Shown here piece after piece: positions 62,552 to 64,000 of a stretch of DNA of 64,000 bases; the stretch's first letter is position 1, and every line of letters starts with the position of its first letter. Both the position numbers and the translations under genes were made by a program. Below the pieces are notes generated by a model. That model was given only the letters and a program-made list of their open reading frames with translations. It was not told the origin of the DNA and made no database searches. Origin of the DNA: G020353115 sp964389685. GTDB taxonomy: Bacteria > Bacteroidota > Bacteroidia > Bacteroidales > VadinHA17. Where the stretch lies: contig CAYMFM010000015.1 of assembly GCA_964389685.1 (NCBI GenBank), positions 3,663 through 67,662 on the forward strand. The letters are read 5' to 3'.

Positions 62552-63882
62552 ATTCGGGATTGAAAAAGATACTGTATACCCTGTCCTGGATTGTGTTACC
62601 CGGACTGATGTTTTTTCTCTTTTATCTGATCAACCAGGAAAGCTTATGTTTTTTTATCATGGGTACAAGTCCCGGAACGGTATCCATTGTTGTTGCTCTT
62701 GCTGTGTTGATTGTTCTCTACCTTATTTTCAGGAATTTTGAACTGACGATCATAGCATTTCTAAGCACCCTCCTTGCGTTTATCGTTACTGCGGGTATCG
62801 GTTTCTTTTTTGGGATTGGAAGAGATGTATCCGTCCCCTGGATCTCGATATACGGATTTAATTTGTTCCTGGGAACAAGTGTATTGTTTACCTTTCATCA
62901 TGGAGAGAGAGGAATGAAATGGTCTTCAGCTGCTGGTTTTCAACTCACCTGCCTGGTTCTCCTGGTTACCGGATTTTTGCTCCTTTCAATCACAGATAAC
63001 AGGGCAGGTAAATTCATCGGCCTTGCCTTAACAGGTGTCGCCAACACCCTTTTTTATACTGTTTATTTTCAACGGATTGCTTATGAGCAACTTTTTAGTA
63101 AACGGATTGAAAGAGGGGTGAAGCCGTTGACTTTCCTTCAGATCATTCAAACCTTATGGACCTATTTTATCCTGGTGCTGGGAAGCGGATTGCTGGGATT
63201 ATTCGGATTACTGGTGTACGCGCTCCTGTTTTTGGATATTGAACGCCGGAAAGTGATTTTTCACTATATGGTGATGTATTACTCACGGTTTTTCATATGG
63301 ATTATCCCCATGAGGGCTAAGCTAATCAATGAAACGCAAGAAAAATTTAAAAAGCCGGCTGTACTTATTTCTAATCATCAATCCCTGATCGATACAACGC
63401 TTATGTTTCGATTATGCCCAAGGGCAATTATCCTGACGAATGATTGGGTTTACTACTCCCCAATTTTTGGCCACATTTCCAGGCTTGCTGATTTCTACAA
63501 TGTTTCTGCTGGCATTGACCGGGTTTTTGAAAAGCTCAGGGGAAGGGTTGAAGAGGGATATTCCATCATCGTTTTTCCGGAGGGGACCCGCTCCAGGTCT
63601 AAAAAAATCCAGCGTTTTCACCGGGGTGCTTTTTATATAGCCGAAAAACTGGAAATGGATATTGTCCCCATCCTTTTTTGTGGAACGGATGAAGTACTGA
63701 AAAAGGATGAATTTTGGGGAAAAGGCTATGCTATTATTCAGAAAATATTCCCCCGGATAAAAATCACAGACATTAATTTTGGTGAGAACTATTCCAAACG
63801 GGCAAAACAGGTGAGGCAATATCTAGCGAAGGAATATGAGCAAGTGAAAGAGGAGTGTTATTCATCCTCTTTTCAGAGGTGA
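62548..63882 (+). CDS. Membrane-anchored PlsC-type lysophospholipid acyltransferase
   Basis: A 444-aa protein. Residues about 10-255 are membrane segments; 255-444 hold an intact acyltransferase: VLISNHQSLIDTTLMFRLC (NHX4D near 275-280), WVYYSPIFGHISRLADFYNV, IIVFPEGTRSRS (near 343) and VPILFCGTDEVL. The segment KPLTFLQIIQTLWTYFILVL ... LDIERRKVIFHYMVMYYSRF just before the acyltransferase resembles LYPITFVEAIVSFYRILILT ... GRNRRYRFLVELIHYCSK in the upstream fusion, so the gene looks like a partial duplicate that kept the active domain. It would acylate the exported product or lipid. Confidence 0.9.
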   Translation: MNSGLKKILYTLSWIVLPGLMFFLFYLINQESLCFFIMGTSPGTVSIVVALAVLIVLYLIFRNFELTIIAFLSTLLAFIVTAGIGFFFGIGRDVSVPWISIYGFNLFLGTSVLFTFHHGERGMKWSSAAGFQLTCLVLLVTGFLLLSITDNRAGKFIGLALTGVANTLFYTVYFQRIAYEQLFSKRIERGVKPLTFLQIIQTLWTYFILVLGSGLLGLFGLLVYALLFLDIERRKVIFHYMVMYYSRFFIWIIPMRAKLINETQEKFKKPAVLISNHQSLIDTTLMFRLCPRAIILTNDWVYYSPIFGHISRLADFYNVSAGIDRVFEKLRGRVEEGYSIIVFPEGTRSRSKKIQRFHRGAFYIAEKLEMDIVPILFCGTDEVLKKDEFWGKGYAIIQKIFPRIKITDINFGENYSKRAKQVRQYLAKEYEQVKEECYSSSFQR

Positions 63883-64000
63883 TGGATGAATGCCGGAATC
63901 CAATGGTAGTGTACATAGAGGATCGCCTGATTGCGTACCGTGAAAAATTAACCCGAATTATTCATGCATTCAGCATGAATAATGACGATACATAATTGTA
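63883..64000. other. Downstream region reaching the window edge
   Basis: The 117 bases after the acyltransferase stop contain no gene; the end is taken by the repeat described at 63948. The next genes of the cluster, if any, lie beyond the window. Confidence 0.5.
63948..63998. repeat. Inverted copy of the end of the 52595-52836 element
   Basis: These 51 bases match the reverse complement of 52785-52835, except for the 7-nt loop of the palindrome. Flanks: TTAACCCGAA on the left and TGACGATACATAATTG on the right. The central stem-loop (63958-63982; stem TTATTCATG with CATGAATAA, loop CATTCAG) is identical on the same strand to 52801-52825, while the flanks are inverted. The copy may continue past the window end, though the last two bases already differ from copy 1. 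Confidence 0.7.

Overview
The window is a 64-kb piece of a Bacteroidota genome, most likely class Bacteroidia; I cannot place it lower. Evidence: SusC/SusD/SusE proteins, several type IX secretion (T9SS) C-terminal sorting domains, anti-sigma and VIT/vWA proteins with TonB C-terminal domains, and -7 promoter elements of the TAnnTTTG type. It is probably a metagenome-type assembly: a 100-N gap at 14025-14124 is flanked on both sides by the same 55 bases.

Layout. (1) 1-3.7 kb, minus strand: DUF3108-like protein (partial), TsaB, and a periplasmic adaptor plus TolC of an efflux pump. (2) 3.8-7.4 kb: YgjP-type metalloprotease, a T9SS-exported repeat protein, an orphan protein. (3) 7.6-15.9 kb: intracellular alpha-glucoside catabolism (sugar MFS transporter, GH65 phosphorylase, class II aldolase, esterase, GH13 lipoprotein), interrupted by a damaged lamin-tail gene at the gap. 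(4) 16.0-18.4 kb: an AT-rich FtsX/MacB-type permease. (5) 18.7-32.3 kb: a starch/maltodextrin-type polysaccharide utilisation locus on the minus strand (SusC, SusD with an inserted SusE-like module, SusE, GH53, two GH13) with a divergent LacI regulator. An identical palindrome, CGCAAACGTTTGAAA, lies upstream of both the SusC gene and the distant transporter-GH65 operon, suggesting one regulon. (6) 32.4-42.7 kb: cupin, glycosyltransferase, ribbon-helix-helix-like protein, VIT-vWA-TonB protein divergent from an ECF sigma/anti-sigma-TonB pair, universal stress protein, SiaC-like protein, MutS-like ATPase.

(7) 42.9-63.9 kb is the most unusual part: a 19-gene specialised-metabolite or lipid cluster. 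It has three units: a plus-strand operon (thioesterase, two crotonase paralogues, a degenerate AcpS-like protein, a KASIII-fold enzyme); a minus-strand operon (HTH regulator, BtrH-like acyltransferase, ACP, sulfotransferase, B12/radical-SAM enzyme, unknown protein, PaaK-like ligase); and a divergent module (O-methyltransferase, C45 acyltransferase/hydrolase, CrtI-like oxidoreductase; GT2-DUF2062, MMPL-acyltransferase-methyltransferase fusion, PlsC-type acyltransferase). The last module resembles the maturation and export genes of aryl-polyene/flexirubin clusters, but no elongating ketosynthase, ketoreductase or ammonia-lyase is in the window. The KASIII lacks the usual His/Asn, and sulfation and radical-SAM chemistry are predicted. 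The module is bracketed by two inverted copies of a hairpin-rich repeat (52595-52836 and 63948-63998) whose palindromic core is flipped relative to its flanks.

No rRNA, tRNA, CRISPR array or insertion sequence was recognised. All family assignments are by eye from motifs; no database search was run.
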